A stretch of DNA of 23,927 nt from an uncultured Collinsella sp. (GTDB lineage: Bacteria > Actinomycetota > Coriobacteriia > Coriobacteriales > Coriobacteriaceae). Where the stretch lies: positions 1-23,927 of the forward strand of contig CABVDH010000025.1 in the NCBI GenBank assembly GCA_902497065.1, in the 5' to 3' direction. Below the pieces are notes generated by a model. That model did not search any database and had not been told where the DNA came from. It saw nothing but the letters and a program-made list of their open reading frames with translations. Shown here in pieces: positions 7,226 through 14,779 of the stretch. The stretch's first letter is position 1. Every line of letters starts with the position of its first letter. A program made the translations under genes and the position numbers.

Positions 7226-10200
7226 ATGGCGAACACCCAGAACTATATTAACCACCTGCTGCAGAACACCGGCATTACGCCGGCATGCAGCGAAGAAGAG
7301 CGCTTGGCTGCCGAGGATATCGCTCAGATCTTCCGCAACCACGGCTTTGATCCTGAGGTTCAGGAGTTCAATGCCCCGGCGCCCAGTAGGTTGGCATTTG
7401 CCGTTACCGGTATTCTTGCGTTTGCCGGCGCCCTGCTGATGGGCATCGGCGGCGGTATCGGCTTGGTCGGCACCTTGCTGGCCATTGTCGGCGCCGTTCT
7501 TTACGTGCTCGAGCGCACGGGCCGCCCTGTAGTCTCGCGCCTGGGCAAGACGGGCGTGAGCCAAAATGTCATCGCCTACCACAAGGCCTCGGGCCCGCTC
7601 GCGTCTCCGCGCAATCGCCCGGTGGTCGTTGTCGCACACTACGACTCTCCCCGTGCTGAGCTGCTCGCCCGCGAGCCCTATGCTTCGTATCGTGCGCTTA
7701 TCGCCAAGCTGTTGCCCATTGCCACGGTTGCCCCTGCTGCCGTTGCCATCCTGCGTATCCTGCCGCTCCCCGGCGCGCTCAAGGTTCTGCTGTGGATTGT
7801 CGCGATCCTCGCTTCCCTCGTTGCACTTGCCAACGCGGCAAACATCATCTCTAACCGCCACATTCTTCCCTATACGTCCGGCGCGGTGTGCAACAAATCT
7901 TCTGTCGCTGCCATGCTCGGCGTTATGGACAACGTTGCTCCCTTCCAGGGCGAAAACGAGTTTCCCGACGATGTTCCGTTCGATACCTATTTTGGGGAGC
8001 AGAAGCGTCGTGCCGAGGAAATGGCGCGCGCGGCGGCGGAGTATGCCGCGGCCCAGCAGCAAAACGACTACGGCAACACCATCGAGTACGAAGAGCCTAC
8101 CTACGCCGAGGACGAGTTCGGTCAGCCGATTGCTCCCGACGCTCAAACCGAGCCCGAACAGGGCGAGGCTTTTGACGAGCAGATCGAGGGCTTTGAGGGT
8201 GCGTCTGCCGACGAGACGCTGATTGGCGCCATCGTGCCCGAGGATCAGAATCAGGCTGTCCAGGCCGAAGAGTTCAATGACGAGGTTCCCGCTGCTGAGC
8301 CGGCGGAGGAGCCTGCCGCGGCCGAGCCCGAGCCCAAGCTCTATCGCAACGCCGCCGGCAACATCCGCTTTGGTTCGGATGCCATCCGTGCGCTCGGAAT
8401 GCTTCCCGAGTCCTGCACGCTCGATTACGAGGAGGGCGAGGAGCCGACGTTTGAGCCCGAGCCTGCGCCCGTTGTCACTGCGGATGATGAGTCTGCCGCG
8501 GTTGCCGCTGCCGTTGCCGAGCCCGAGGCGGTGTCCGCGATCGATCCCGCGGCAGGACTGGACATTTTGGCTCCCGCCGCGCCGGCGCAAGACGTTGCGG
8601 ACGAGTCTGACGACGATTACGTTGAACAGCCGAGGCGCGTGTCTTACGAGAGCGATACTGATTTCTCGGCCCAGATTCCCGCGGCAACGCCCCATGCCGA
8701 TATTGCATCCGCGTTCTCTTCGATTGGCGCCAGCGCTTCCAACTTCTTTAAGGGCGCGCTTGCAAAGGGCAAGAAATTTGTCGACGATTTCGAGGAGAAG
8801 CGCGCTGCCGCACGCGAGGTTGCCGAGCAGGAGGCTATCGCTCAGCAGCAGGCAGCCGAGGCAGCACGTGAGCTCGCGGCGCAAGAGTTCGAGCAGAACG
8901 AGGCTATGCAGTCCGTGCCCGTCGACGCTGCCGAAGCTACAACGTCCTTTGAGTCCCAGCAACCGGCGTCCGCGGATGTTGTTGAGGCGACGACGTCTTT
9001 CGAGGCCCAGCAGCACGTCGATAGCACCATGTCGTTTGATGCCGCACAGTTCGATTCCACGATAACGTTTGAAAAGCAAGGCACCGCGATTGCCGAGCCC
9101 CTTCCTGCTTCCGATGAGCAGGACGACGCGGCAGACGATGACGAGCCCATTGATGCTGCCGAAATTCAGGATGCTGCCGAGGACGAGCCCGTCGAGGCCA
9201 ACTCTGACGAAGAGCAGTACGCGGCAGCCGAGCAGGATGATTCGACCGAGGTCGAGCAGGAGGAAGTGCCTGCGGTTTCCGAGACTCCCGAGACAGATGA
9301 GTCGAGGCCTTACTCCACGCAGATTTTCACCATGCCGACCCCGAGTGGTTCCCGTGCCACGGTTGCCGATACTGCTCCCACCCAGGACGAAACAGTCGAT
9401 TCCCTTATGGCCCAGATTTCCTCCCAGGCATCGCCGCGTCCGCAGATGAATGTTCCCGATCCGGCGTCGGCACCATCGCCTGCACCTTTCTCGTCTCCGC
9501 TGGCTTCGGTCCCCGATCCGTCGCTGCCGTCTATGAAGCAGGCAAACGTTGCGTCTCGCACGTCGCTGTTCGACCTTCCCGATCCCTCTGCCCAGGTCAA
9601 CGACCCCTTTGCTACTGCCCAGGGTCCCGAACCCACATCGGCACCCGTTGCGCCTCCTATGCCCGTTGCGTCGGGCGCGCAGCCGATCGAGACCATTTCG
9701 GCTCCCGCCCCGGCGGCACCCAAGTCTCGTAAGCGCGGCCTGGGTGGCCTGTTCGGTCGTAAAAAGAAAAACGAGCAGGACAGCATGAGTGACTGGCTGG
9801 GCGTCGAAGACGATTACGATGCCAAGAAGTCCGGTCGCGGTATCGGTTCGTGGGATAACTTCGAGGACGATAACGACGGCTGGAAGGGCGGCGCTACGTC
9901 TTCCGACGGCGCTTCTTCCGAAGATATGCTCTCGGCTGTCGCCTCTATGGGCGATGATGAACTGCTCGGTCACGATATCTGGTTTGTGGCAACGGGCGCC
10001 TCGGATTGTGATGGCGCCGGCATGAAGGCCTTCTTGGCTTCGCATCGCGACAAGCTCCGCGGCGTATTCTTCATCAATCTTGAATCCGTCGGCGCCGGTA
10101 GGCTTTCGGTGGTGACGGTCGAGGGCGAACAGCAGCTGCTCAAGGGCGATCGCCGCATCATGAACCTGGTCAGCAAGGTGTGCAAGTCGTTCCATGTCGA

Positions 10201-10402
10201 TTGTGGCGCGCTCGAGATGCCCTATGCCAAGACCGATGCCTATGCCGCGCTCGAGGCGAGCCGCCGAGCCCTCACCATCGCCGGCGTGGACGGCACGCGT
10301 CTGGCTTGCGCTCGTACCGAGGACGACCTGCCCCACAATGTCAACCCGACGAACATTGCCACGGTATCCGAGGTCGTGACCGAGGTTATCCGCCGTTCGT
10401 AG
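7226..10402 (+). CDS. Membrane M28-like peptidase homologue with altered active site and giant acidic insert
   Basis: With the ATG at 7226 (GGAG 5 bases upstream) the protein has 1058 residues; the frame stays open upstream, but the earlier stretch overlaps promoter-like DNA and reads unlike protein. Two membrane helices (about 55-95) precede an M28-like first half with AHYDSP (H138, D140), then two more helices (about 162-205) and SGAVCNKSS. A low-complexity insert rich in Glu, Ala, Pro and Asp fills roughly 245-910. The second half contains VATGASDCDG, INLESVG and PHNVNP. Compared with M28 zinc aminopeptidases, the bridging Asp is C222, the Glu-Glu pair is S926-D927, the next ligand Asp is E953, and H138 and H1037 are kept. 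Activity is therefore uncertain. A basic patch (about 832-848) and a WDNF...GWKGG motif precede the second half. It probably forms an operon with the next gene. Confidence 0.8.
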   Translation: MANTQNYINHLLQNTGITPACSEEERLAAEDIAQIFRNHGFDPEVQEFNAPAPSRLAFAVTGILAFAGALLMGIGGGIGLVGTLLAIVGAVLYVLERTGRPVVSRLGKTGVSQNVIAYHKASGPLASPRNRPVVVVAHYDSPRAELLAREPYASYRALIAKLLPIATVAPAAVAILRILPLPGALKVLLWIVAILASLVALANAANIISNRHILPYTSGAVCNKSSVAAMLGVMDNVAPFQGENEFPDDVPFDTYFGEQKRRAEEMARAAAEYAAAQQQNDYGNTIEYEEPTYAEDEFGQPIAPDAQTEPEQGEAFDEQIEGFEGASADETLIGAIVPEDQNQAVQAEEFNDEVPAAEPAEEPAAAEPEPKLYRNAAGNIRFGSDAIRALGMLPESCTLDYEEGEEPTFEPEPAPVVTADDESAAVAAAVAEPEAVSAIDPAAGLDILAPAAPAQDVADESDDDYVEQPRRVSYESDTDFSAQIPAATPHADIASAFSSIGASASNFFKGALAKGKKFVDDFEEKRAAAREVAEQEAIAQQQAAEAARELAAQEFEQNEAMQSVPVDAAEATTSFESQQPASADVVEATTSFEAQQHVDSTMSFDAAQFDSTITFEKQGTAIAEPLPASDEQDDAADDDEPIDAAEIQDAAEDEPVEANSDEEQYAAAEQDDSTEVEQEEVPAVSETPETDESRPYSTQIFTMPTPSGSRATVADTAPTQDETVDSLMAQISSQASPRPQMNVPDPASAPSPAPFSSPLASVPDPSLPSMKQANVASRTSLFDLPDPSAQVNDPFATAQGPEPTSAPVAPPMPVASGAQPIETISAPAPAAPKSRKRGLGGLFGRKKKNEQDSMSDWLGVEDDYDAKKSGRGIGSWDNFEDDNDGWKGGATSSDGASSEDMLSAVASMGDDELLGHDIWFVATGASDCDGAGMKAFLASHRDKLRGVFFINLESVGAGRLSVVTVEGEQQLLKGDRRIMNLVSKVCKSFHVDCGALEMPYAKTDAYAALEASRRALTIAGVDGTRLACARTEDDLPHNVNPTNIATVSEVVTEVIRRS
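8933..9079 (+). repeat. Degenerate tandem peptide repeat within the M28-like insert
   Basis: Four related units are encoded in a row: EATTSFESQQ (residues 570-579), EATTSFEAQQ (587-596), DSTMSFDAAQ (599-608) and DSTITFEKQ (610-618). The first two are nearly identical in protein but differ at third codon positions, so they are not a very recent duplication. The spacing is irregular (17, 12 and 11 residues). The pattern is acidic/polar around a phenylalanine, as in short linear binding motifs. Function unknown. Confidence 0.7.
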
Positions 10403-10423
10403 ACGGAGCTCTAAGGAGTCAAC

Positions 10424-10642
10424 GTGTTTTCGTATATTAAGCGCCATTGGCCTGTCTACGTGATTTTGACCTTGATTGCCATTGCGTTAGGATTTGGGGC
10501 TGCCTACATCGTGGGTGCAAAGGGCTCGACCCCCGCCTCCGCAATCAGCGAAGAGGTGGAGCAAGAACAGAGTACGGGTGCCGATGGGATTCCTGAGTCC
10601 GAGCAGGCAATCGTTGATGGTGGATCTTCGTCTGCAGAGTAG
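10424..10642 (+). CDS. Small single-pass membrane protein
   Basis: 72 residues starting at GTG, with a good AAGGAG site 5 bases upstream. A short basic N-terminus (MFSYIKRHWP) leads into one transmembrane helix (about 12-32), followed by an acidic, Ser/Glu-rich tail of about 40 residues that should lie outside the cell. There is no lipobox or cleavage motif, so it is likely a membrane-anchored peptide. It begins 21 bases after the M28-like stop and is followed by a strong terminator, so it probably shares that transcript and may be an accessory subunit. No family is recognised. Confidence 0.7.
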   Translation: MFSYIKRHWPVYVILTLIAIALGFGAAYIVGAKGSTPASAISEEVEQEQSTGADGIPESEQAIVDGGSSSAE

Positions 10643-10663
10643 ATATGGCGATTTACATGATTG

Positions 10664-10701
10664 AAAGCGGGCGAGCCGGGGGACTGGGTCGCCCGCTTTT
10701 T
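10664..10701 (+). terminator. Rho-independent terminator
   Basis: AAAGCGGGCGA pairs with TCGCCCGCTTT around a 14-base G-rich loop, and the stem runs into TTTTT. It ends the M28-like/small membrane protein unit and lies in the gap before the convergent adhesin gene. The opposite strand has only a three-base U run, so it acts mainly on the plus strand. Confidence 0.85.
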
Positions 10702-10708
10702 CATCGCG

Positions 10709-13700
10709 CTAGCGCTTCTTTGGGATCGACCTAAGGCGAGCGAACCATAGGGCTGCGGCACCCGAGGTCAGGAGCGCGGTGATGCAAGCGGCGATGGGAA
10801 CTGATCCTGTTGCCGGTAGGTCCTGCGGTAGGGTACAGCGTTGAATGACACGGTCCTCGTCATGTGACTCAAGTTTATCGCCGCCGCCGTTGCGGCAAAG
10901 ATCGACGCGTGCGCTGTTGGTGAGTGCGGTTTGGGGCGTATAAGCCGACGTCGCCTGCATGTGCACGATTGCGCCTCGAGCGTCTGTGCCAAGGATTGCT
11001 TTGGCATCGTCAAGGTCGTCGTGCTCATCTTTGAGATCATCGCGGGTCCAAGAATCCGCATCGCTTCGAGTCGTAAAGTCGGCGGCTACCGCACCGTATT
11101 CAATGCGAATGCCCGTTACGACGGTATTGGACGCAAGGTCGAGTTCTTTCGCCTCGAGTGTGGTGGATTCCGTGGTCGAGACATCCGCCTTCCAGAGGTG
11201 CCAGCCGTCGTAATCGACGAGGCGGCAATCCTCACCCAGACTTTCCCTTACTTCGTCGGACTCAAGCCAAGGATTTTCGTGCCCATCGTCAAGTGTCGCG
11301 TTTGCCGGCTCATCGACGTCTGCCGAGTCCAACGGCGTCGTGCGATACCACACGTTGCACAGACCATTGAGGTCGCCGATGGCGACGGGGGTTTCGATTG
11401 AGACGAATCTCGCCGTATCGTCCTCGGCACACTCAAGATCATCGGTAATCGTAAACTCATCAACCCAGGTAGTTGAATCGTTTCGAGCGTCGATGGTATA
11501 GGAGAAAAGCCCATCCGTATTGGTTTGCATCGCGGCACGGTTTTTACCATCGCCGTTAGCCAACAGGCCATTTTCGATAGGTTGGACAAGTTCCTGACGC
11601 TTGTCGACCTGCCCCTTGATCTCGATGGGCGCATCCTTCATCGCGACGGATTGGACTTCTCCCGTATCCTTTATTTCAAACGTTATCTCCTCGGCAAGGT
11701 CATAGGTCCGCGGAGACATCATTTCGCGCAACGAGTAGGTGCCGGGTGCAAGATGTTCGACGCGGTGTGGCTTGTCGGATGAGGTCCAGGAGTCTATTTC
11801 GGTTTTATCGGGACCATATAAGGCGAGCTGTGCGCCTTCCACTTCCTGCTCACCGCTTGCATCGACCTTGGAGATATCAACCTTGGTGTAATCGTCGGAC
11901 ACGTTAAGCCGTGCTTCTACAACGGGTGTTTTCCGGTCGGCATAAGTAAGGTCGACAATATGGGTTGTCTGATCGAGCAAGAAGCCTGCCGGCGCTTGAG
12001 TCTCGACAACCTCGTAGCGTGCGGTGCCAGATCCCAGTGGGAGGTTGCCCGCGCGTGCTTCTCCAGTTTCATCCGTCGTGACGGTCGCGACAGTCTCACC
12101 GTCGAGCGCGGCAATGCTACCGTCGGGGCGCACGATATCACCCGAGGCACGGATCTCAAAGACGGCGCCCGCGAGGCTGCTGCCGTCTATGGCATCGGTT
12201 TTAACGATCCTGATGTTTCCGGTCGCGGCGTGGTCATAATACGAGGCGATTGCAACGGGCGTTAGGTTCATGTCGGCGGGTATGTTTACCTCGATCTCTT
12301 CGCCGACAAGATAGGGCTCTTTGGCCGAGGTTTCGCGTACATAATAGGTGCCCGGCACGAGCGATTCGGGCAGTGTGACGGTCCCGGTCGCGTCAGTCGT
12401 AAAGGTGTCCATTACGTTATGTGCTGGATACCAGCAAGTTTGTGAGACAGGTTCGTGATTGCTGTCGAGGAGTTGGAAGGTGAATCCGGCTAGGGGAACA
12501 GAAGCGCCTGTTTGGGCATCGCGTTTTACAATCTGGAGATGCGTCGACAGAGCGTGGTTGTCCACGATATATTGAAGCTCGGCGCCGTCGGAAATCTGAT
12601 TGGCCCCGACGGTCCATTCCCCTGCACGTTTAAAACCCTCGGGGACGGTTTCCGGAACCTCGCGAACCGTGTAGCCGGCACGGTCGTATGGGACGGCTCC
12701 GTGGACACCGGCGGGTCGCTTGCCTGTGCCGAACCATGCTTCGGGCTGATCTTCGGTGGAGGCAAAGCCATAGATGTTTGTGGTCAGTGTGCCAACAACC
12801 TGCTGAGAGCTGTTGCTGACAACCTCAAAGACAACACCACCCGCCGGCTGCTCCAGGCCGGATTGGTCGCTATTGCCGTAATCCTTGAATTTGGAAATCT
12901 CAAGGTTAAACGCAATGGGGATATCGGAAACGCGAGATTCGATCTCGACCACGCCTGAATCGCCGAGCTGGTCGGCTCCAACGGTATAGGTCCAGCTGTC
13001 GTTGGATGGCAGGTAGCCCTCGGGGGCTTTTGATTCGTAGATGGTAAAGGCTCCTAAGGGGACATCGGCGAGGGTGGCCCGACCGCTTTCGTCGGTCGTG
13101 AGGATTTGTGCCCATCCAGGGGTTGATTGCGACACACACGTGAACTCTGCTCCTGCGAGTGAAGATCCCACCTGGGGGCCGGCATTCGTCGCGGCATCGA
13201 GTTTTACGATACGCAGGTTGATGGTGCCGGGCTGTTCATCAATGGCGACCCGCCCGCCGTCATTCCCCGTGGTAAAGGCAATACGATCGTGGCGGGGGAC
13301 ATAGCCGGCCGGCGCCTTCGTTTCAACTAGGTAGTATGCCGTGTTGGGCAGAAGTGTTGCTTGCGCTCGACCGTTGCTGTCCATCTTGATGGTGCCGACA
13401 CGCGCGCCGCTGGCGCTCTCAAAAATATCGAATGTTGCCCCGGTAAACTGATAGGTATTGTTTCCGCTGGTAATAACGGTGTTAGCAGACTGCTTTTGGA
13501 AGGAAACAGACACCGTCGGCAGTACATAGAGCATGTCTTGACGTTTGCTGCCGCCCGATACGGCCCCTAGATAGCGCCGCGCGCGGTGCGGAGCGGCTTT
13601 GATGCTTCCTGATTTTGCGCTGTCGTGGAGCCACCGCGCAGCCGCCACGACTTCATTGTCGGAGGTAAAGTGTCCGCTCTTGGTTTTACCCTGAGCGGTC

Positions 13701-14140
13701 GTGTAGGAGTAGGTACCGTCGACATGGGTAGTGCCGTTGAGCATCCATACGGCAAGCTGGGTTGCGGCGCGGGCGCGATCGGGTGAAAGATGGTAGCCGC
13801 CAAACGACGTGGCGGTAGGATATCCGTGACAAACGATTGCCGCGAACTCGTCGTCGAGCCACACCCAGCCTTGATCAAAGTTGAGCCATGGGCCGCCCGG
13901 TTTGGTGGGACCGGGGCGCTCCTGGTTCATGCAGTAGGCAATCGAGGTGTCTTGAGCTTCATACTTGCCGATGAAGAAGGGCCCACAATCATCGCTAATA
14001 GTGCGGAAGCCGAGCTGGTCGTAGCCATCGACGGCAAATGCGGCTCCCGGTGCCAGGCAGCCGAAAAGCAGGAAGAGGAGCAGGAGCAGCGGACCTGTTG
14101 CGATTGCGCTGTGGACAGAGTGCGTGGGTGCGTTGGACAT
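10709..14140 (-). CDS. LPxTG cell-wall adhesin with thioester domain and SpaA/Cna-B repeats
   Basis: 1143 residues. A signal peptide (about 1-36, likely cut after AFA) precedes a thioester (TQXA-type) domain: C70 in AYCMN and Q128 in TQLAVW match the Cys and Gln that form an internal thioester able to bind host amines covalently. Six SpaA/Cna-B beta-sandwich repeats follow (about 210-300, 308-400, 411-530, 534-635, 641-745, 752-840). Each has a lysine strand (such as LRIVKLD) and a glutamate strand (such as YLVETKAPAGY) typical of self-forming isopeptide bonds. A larger unassigned domain (about 843-1095) has a fimbrial-isopeptide look. The C-terminus has the sortase signal LPATG (1108-1112), a hydrophobic helix and a KKR tail. 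AAGGAG sits 5 bases before the ATG. No sortase or other pilin lies nearby, so it is probably a stand-alone adhesin anchored by a sortase encoded elsewhere. Confidence 0.92.
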   Translation of the reverse strand: MSNAPTHSVHSAIATGPLLLLLFLLFGCLAPGAAFAVDGYDQLGFRTISDDCGPFFIGKYEAQDTSIAYCMNQERPGPTKPGGPWLNFDQGWVWLDDEFAAIVCHGYPTATSFGGYHLSPDRARAATQLAVWMLNGTTHVDGTYSYTTAQGKTKSGHFTSDNEVVAAARWLHDSAKSGSIKAAPHRARRYLGAVSGGSKRQDMLYVLPTVSVSFQKQSANTVITSGNNTYQFTGATFDIFESASGARVGTIKMDSNGRAQATLLPNTAYYLVETKAPAGYVPRHDRIAFTTGNDGGRVAIDEQPGTINLRIVKLDAATNAGPQVGSSLAGAEFTCVSQSTPGWAQILTTDESGRATLADVPLGAFTIYESKAPEGYLPSNDSWTYTVGADQLGDSGVVEIESRVSDIPIAFNLEISKFKDYGNSDQSGLEQPAGGVVFEVVSNSSQQVVGTLTTNIYGFASTEDQPEAWFGTGKRPAGVHGAVPYDRAGYTVREVPETVPEGFKRAGEWTVGANQISDGAELQYIVDNHALSTHLQIVKRDAQTGASVPLAGFTFQLLDSNHEPVSQTCWYPAHNVMDTFTTDATGTVTLPESLVPGTYYVRETSAKEPYLVGEEIEVNIPADMNLTPVAIASYYDHAATGNIRIVKTDAIDGSSLAGAVFEIRASGDIVRPDGSIAALDGETVATVTTDETGEARAGNLPLGSGTARYEVVETQAPAGFLLDQTTHIVDLTYADRKTPVVEARLNVSDDYTKVDISKVDASGEQEVEGAQLALYGPDKTEIDSWTSSDKPHRVEHLAPGTYSLREMMSPRTYDLAEEITFEIKDTGEVQSVAMKDAPIEIKGQVDKRQELVQPIENGLLANGDGKNRAAMQTNTDGLFSYTIDARNDSTTWVDEFTITDDLECAEDDTARFVSIETPVAIGDLNGLCNVWYRTTPLDSADVDEPANATLDDGHENPWLESDEVRESLGEDCRLVDYDGWHLWKADVSTTESTTLEAKELDLASNTVVTGIRIEYGAVAADFTTRSDADSWTRDDLKDEHDDLDDAKAILGTDARGAIVHMQATSAYTPQTALTNSARVDLCRNGGGDKLESHDEDRVIQRCTLPQDLPATGSVPIAACITALLTSGAAALWFARLRSIPKKR

Positions 14141-14193
14141 GGCTGCTCCTTATCCCTCGTGCGCCGCATGGGGAGGTTGCGACGCGTAGGATG

Positions 14194-14233
14194 AGGCTAC
14201 CCCCGAGGTTCATGCGGGTAAGTACCGGAGCCT
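14194..14233 (-). promoter_or_regulatory. Structured 5' leader of the adhesin gene
   Basis: On the minus strand AGGC...GCCT and TACCC...GGGTA form two stacked stems separated by a 9-base bulge, about 55 bases before the adhesin start. The segment is GC-rich, while DNA further upstream (about 14240-14400) is AT-rich. No known riboswitch class is recognised. It could be an RNA structure affecting adhesin expression or chance pairing. Confidence 0.3.
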
Positions 14234-14333
14234 GACCAAAAGCTTGCCCGATTTCTGACAAATCGAGCTCAAATACAACAATCAGATAAAAGTGCAGGTA
14301 GAAGATGGTAAGAAAAGAAAGACAAAGGTCCTC

Positions 14334-14372
14334 ATCTCCACAATTGACGCGATTTTCAAACGAATCTCCACA
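14334..14372. repeat. Two 9-bp direct repeats in the adhesin/tRNA-Gly gap
   Basis: ATCTCCACA occurs at 14334-14342 and again at 14364-14372, exactly 30 bases apart (about three helical turns), in the AT-rich gap between the divergent adhesin and tRNA-Gly genes. Same-face spacing is what a regulator binding two sites would need. The repeats differ from a DnaA box (TTATCCACA) at two of nine positions. The rest of 14141-14437 holds no gene. Confidence 0.3.
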
Positions 14373-14394
14373 GCTAAAACAAGCATCACCACCC

Positions 14395-14424
14395 TTGTAT
14401 CGAACAAGATAACCGCGTTATACT
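14395..14424 (+). promoter_or_regulatory. Promoter of tRNA-Gly
   Basis: TTGTAT (14395-14400) and TATACT (14419-14424) are separated by 18 bases and end 13 bases before the mature tRNA 5' end. The -10 is strong (5/6) and the -35 keeps the TTG core. Confidence 0.5.
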
Positions 14425-14437
14425 AGCCAACACACAA

Positions 14438-14512
14438 GCGGGCATCGCCAAGTGGTAAGGCATCAGCTTCCCAAGCTGACACTCGCGGGTTCGAGTCCCG
14501 TTGCCCGCTCCA
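14438..14512 (+). tRNA. tRNA-Gly (anticodon CCC)
   Basis: A full cloverleaf can be drawn: acceptor GCGGGCA/TGCCCGC, a D-arm with AGTGGTAAGGC, anticodon stem TCAGC/GCTGA with loop TTCCCAA, and a T-arm with TTCGAGT. Loop bases 34-36 read CCC, decoding GGG glycine codons. The discriminator is T and CCA is encoded (14510-14512). It has its own promoter and terminator. Its last 17-18 bases recur twice downstream (14687-14703 and 14818-14835). Confidence 0.97.
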
Positions 14513-14523
14513 GTAAAAAGCAC

Positions 14524-14554
14524 AAGCACGGCAGCGTTACGTTGCCGTGCTTTT
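14524..14554 (+). terminator. Rho-independent terminator of tRNA-Gly
   Basis: AAGCACGGCA and TGCCGTGCTT form a perfect 10-bp stem around a 9-base loop, and the right arm runs into TTTT. It starts 12 bases after the tRNA CCA end. Confidence 0.87.
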
Positions 14555-14568
14555 CACTACCAAGCGCC

Positions 14569-14703
14569 GGGGCTCGAACCCGCCAGGGTGCGAGCGTTAA
14601 GCAAACGCGAAGCGTTTGTAGCGAGCAGGCGAAGGCGCCGACGGGCGCCTGAAGCCGGTGCGTATTTGCGAAGCAAATACGCAGACGTCCCGTTGCCCGC
14701 TCC
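14569..14703. repeat. tRNA-tail hairpin module behind tRNA-Gly (unit 1)
   Basis: Directly after the terminator comes a T-arm-like palindrome (CGGGGCTCGAACCCG). Then follow hairpin A CAAACGC-GAA-GCGTTTG (14602-14618), hairpin B GGCGCC-GACG-GGCGCC, hairpin C GCGTATTTGC-GAA-GCAAATACGC, and finally a copy of the tRNA-Gly 3' end (14687-14703). Hairpins A and C contain the GCGAAGC core, known as an exceptionally stable DNA mini-hairpin. The same order recurs behind tRNA-Lys at 23441-23566. No open frame in it looks like a real gene. That this is a repeat family is inferred from the two loci. Confidence 0.65.
14649..14703. repeat. 55-bp perfect direct repeat, copy 1
   Basis: These 55 bases recur without change at 14780-14834, an offset of 131. 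The unit contains the 23-base hairpin C (10-bp stem, GAA loop) and ends with 17 bases identical to the tRNA-Gly 3' end. After the shared bases this copy continues CCG rather than CCA. Confidence 0.95.
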
Positions 14704-14779
14704 GCGGAGCAAGGAAGATTTCGGGAATGGTAGATTCAGCCCGCTTTGCTCCCGCACTTCCCCGGATCTCGGTATGCCA

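Noticed and set aside
7175..10447. A 1090-codon open frame on the minus strand opposite the M28-like gene
   Set aside because: It is the antisense shadow of a GC-biased gene with a Glu/Ala/Pro-rich insert: no ribosome site, Arg/Gly/Leu-rich composition and no recognisable domain.
14194..14233. Known riboswitch (for example cyclic-di-GMP) in the adhesin leader
   Set aside because: The stems do not carry conserved core bases of any class I can recognise, so only a generic structured leader is reported.
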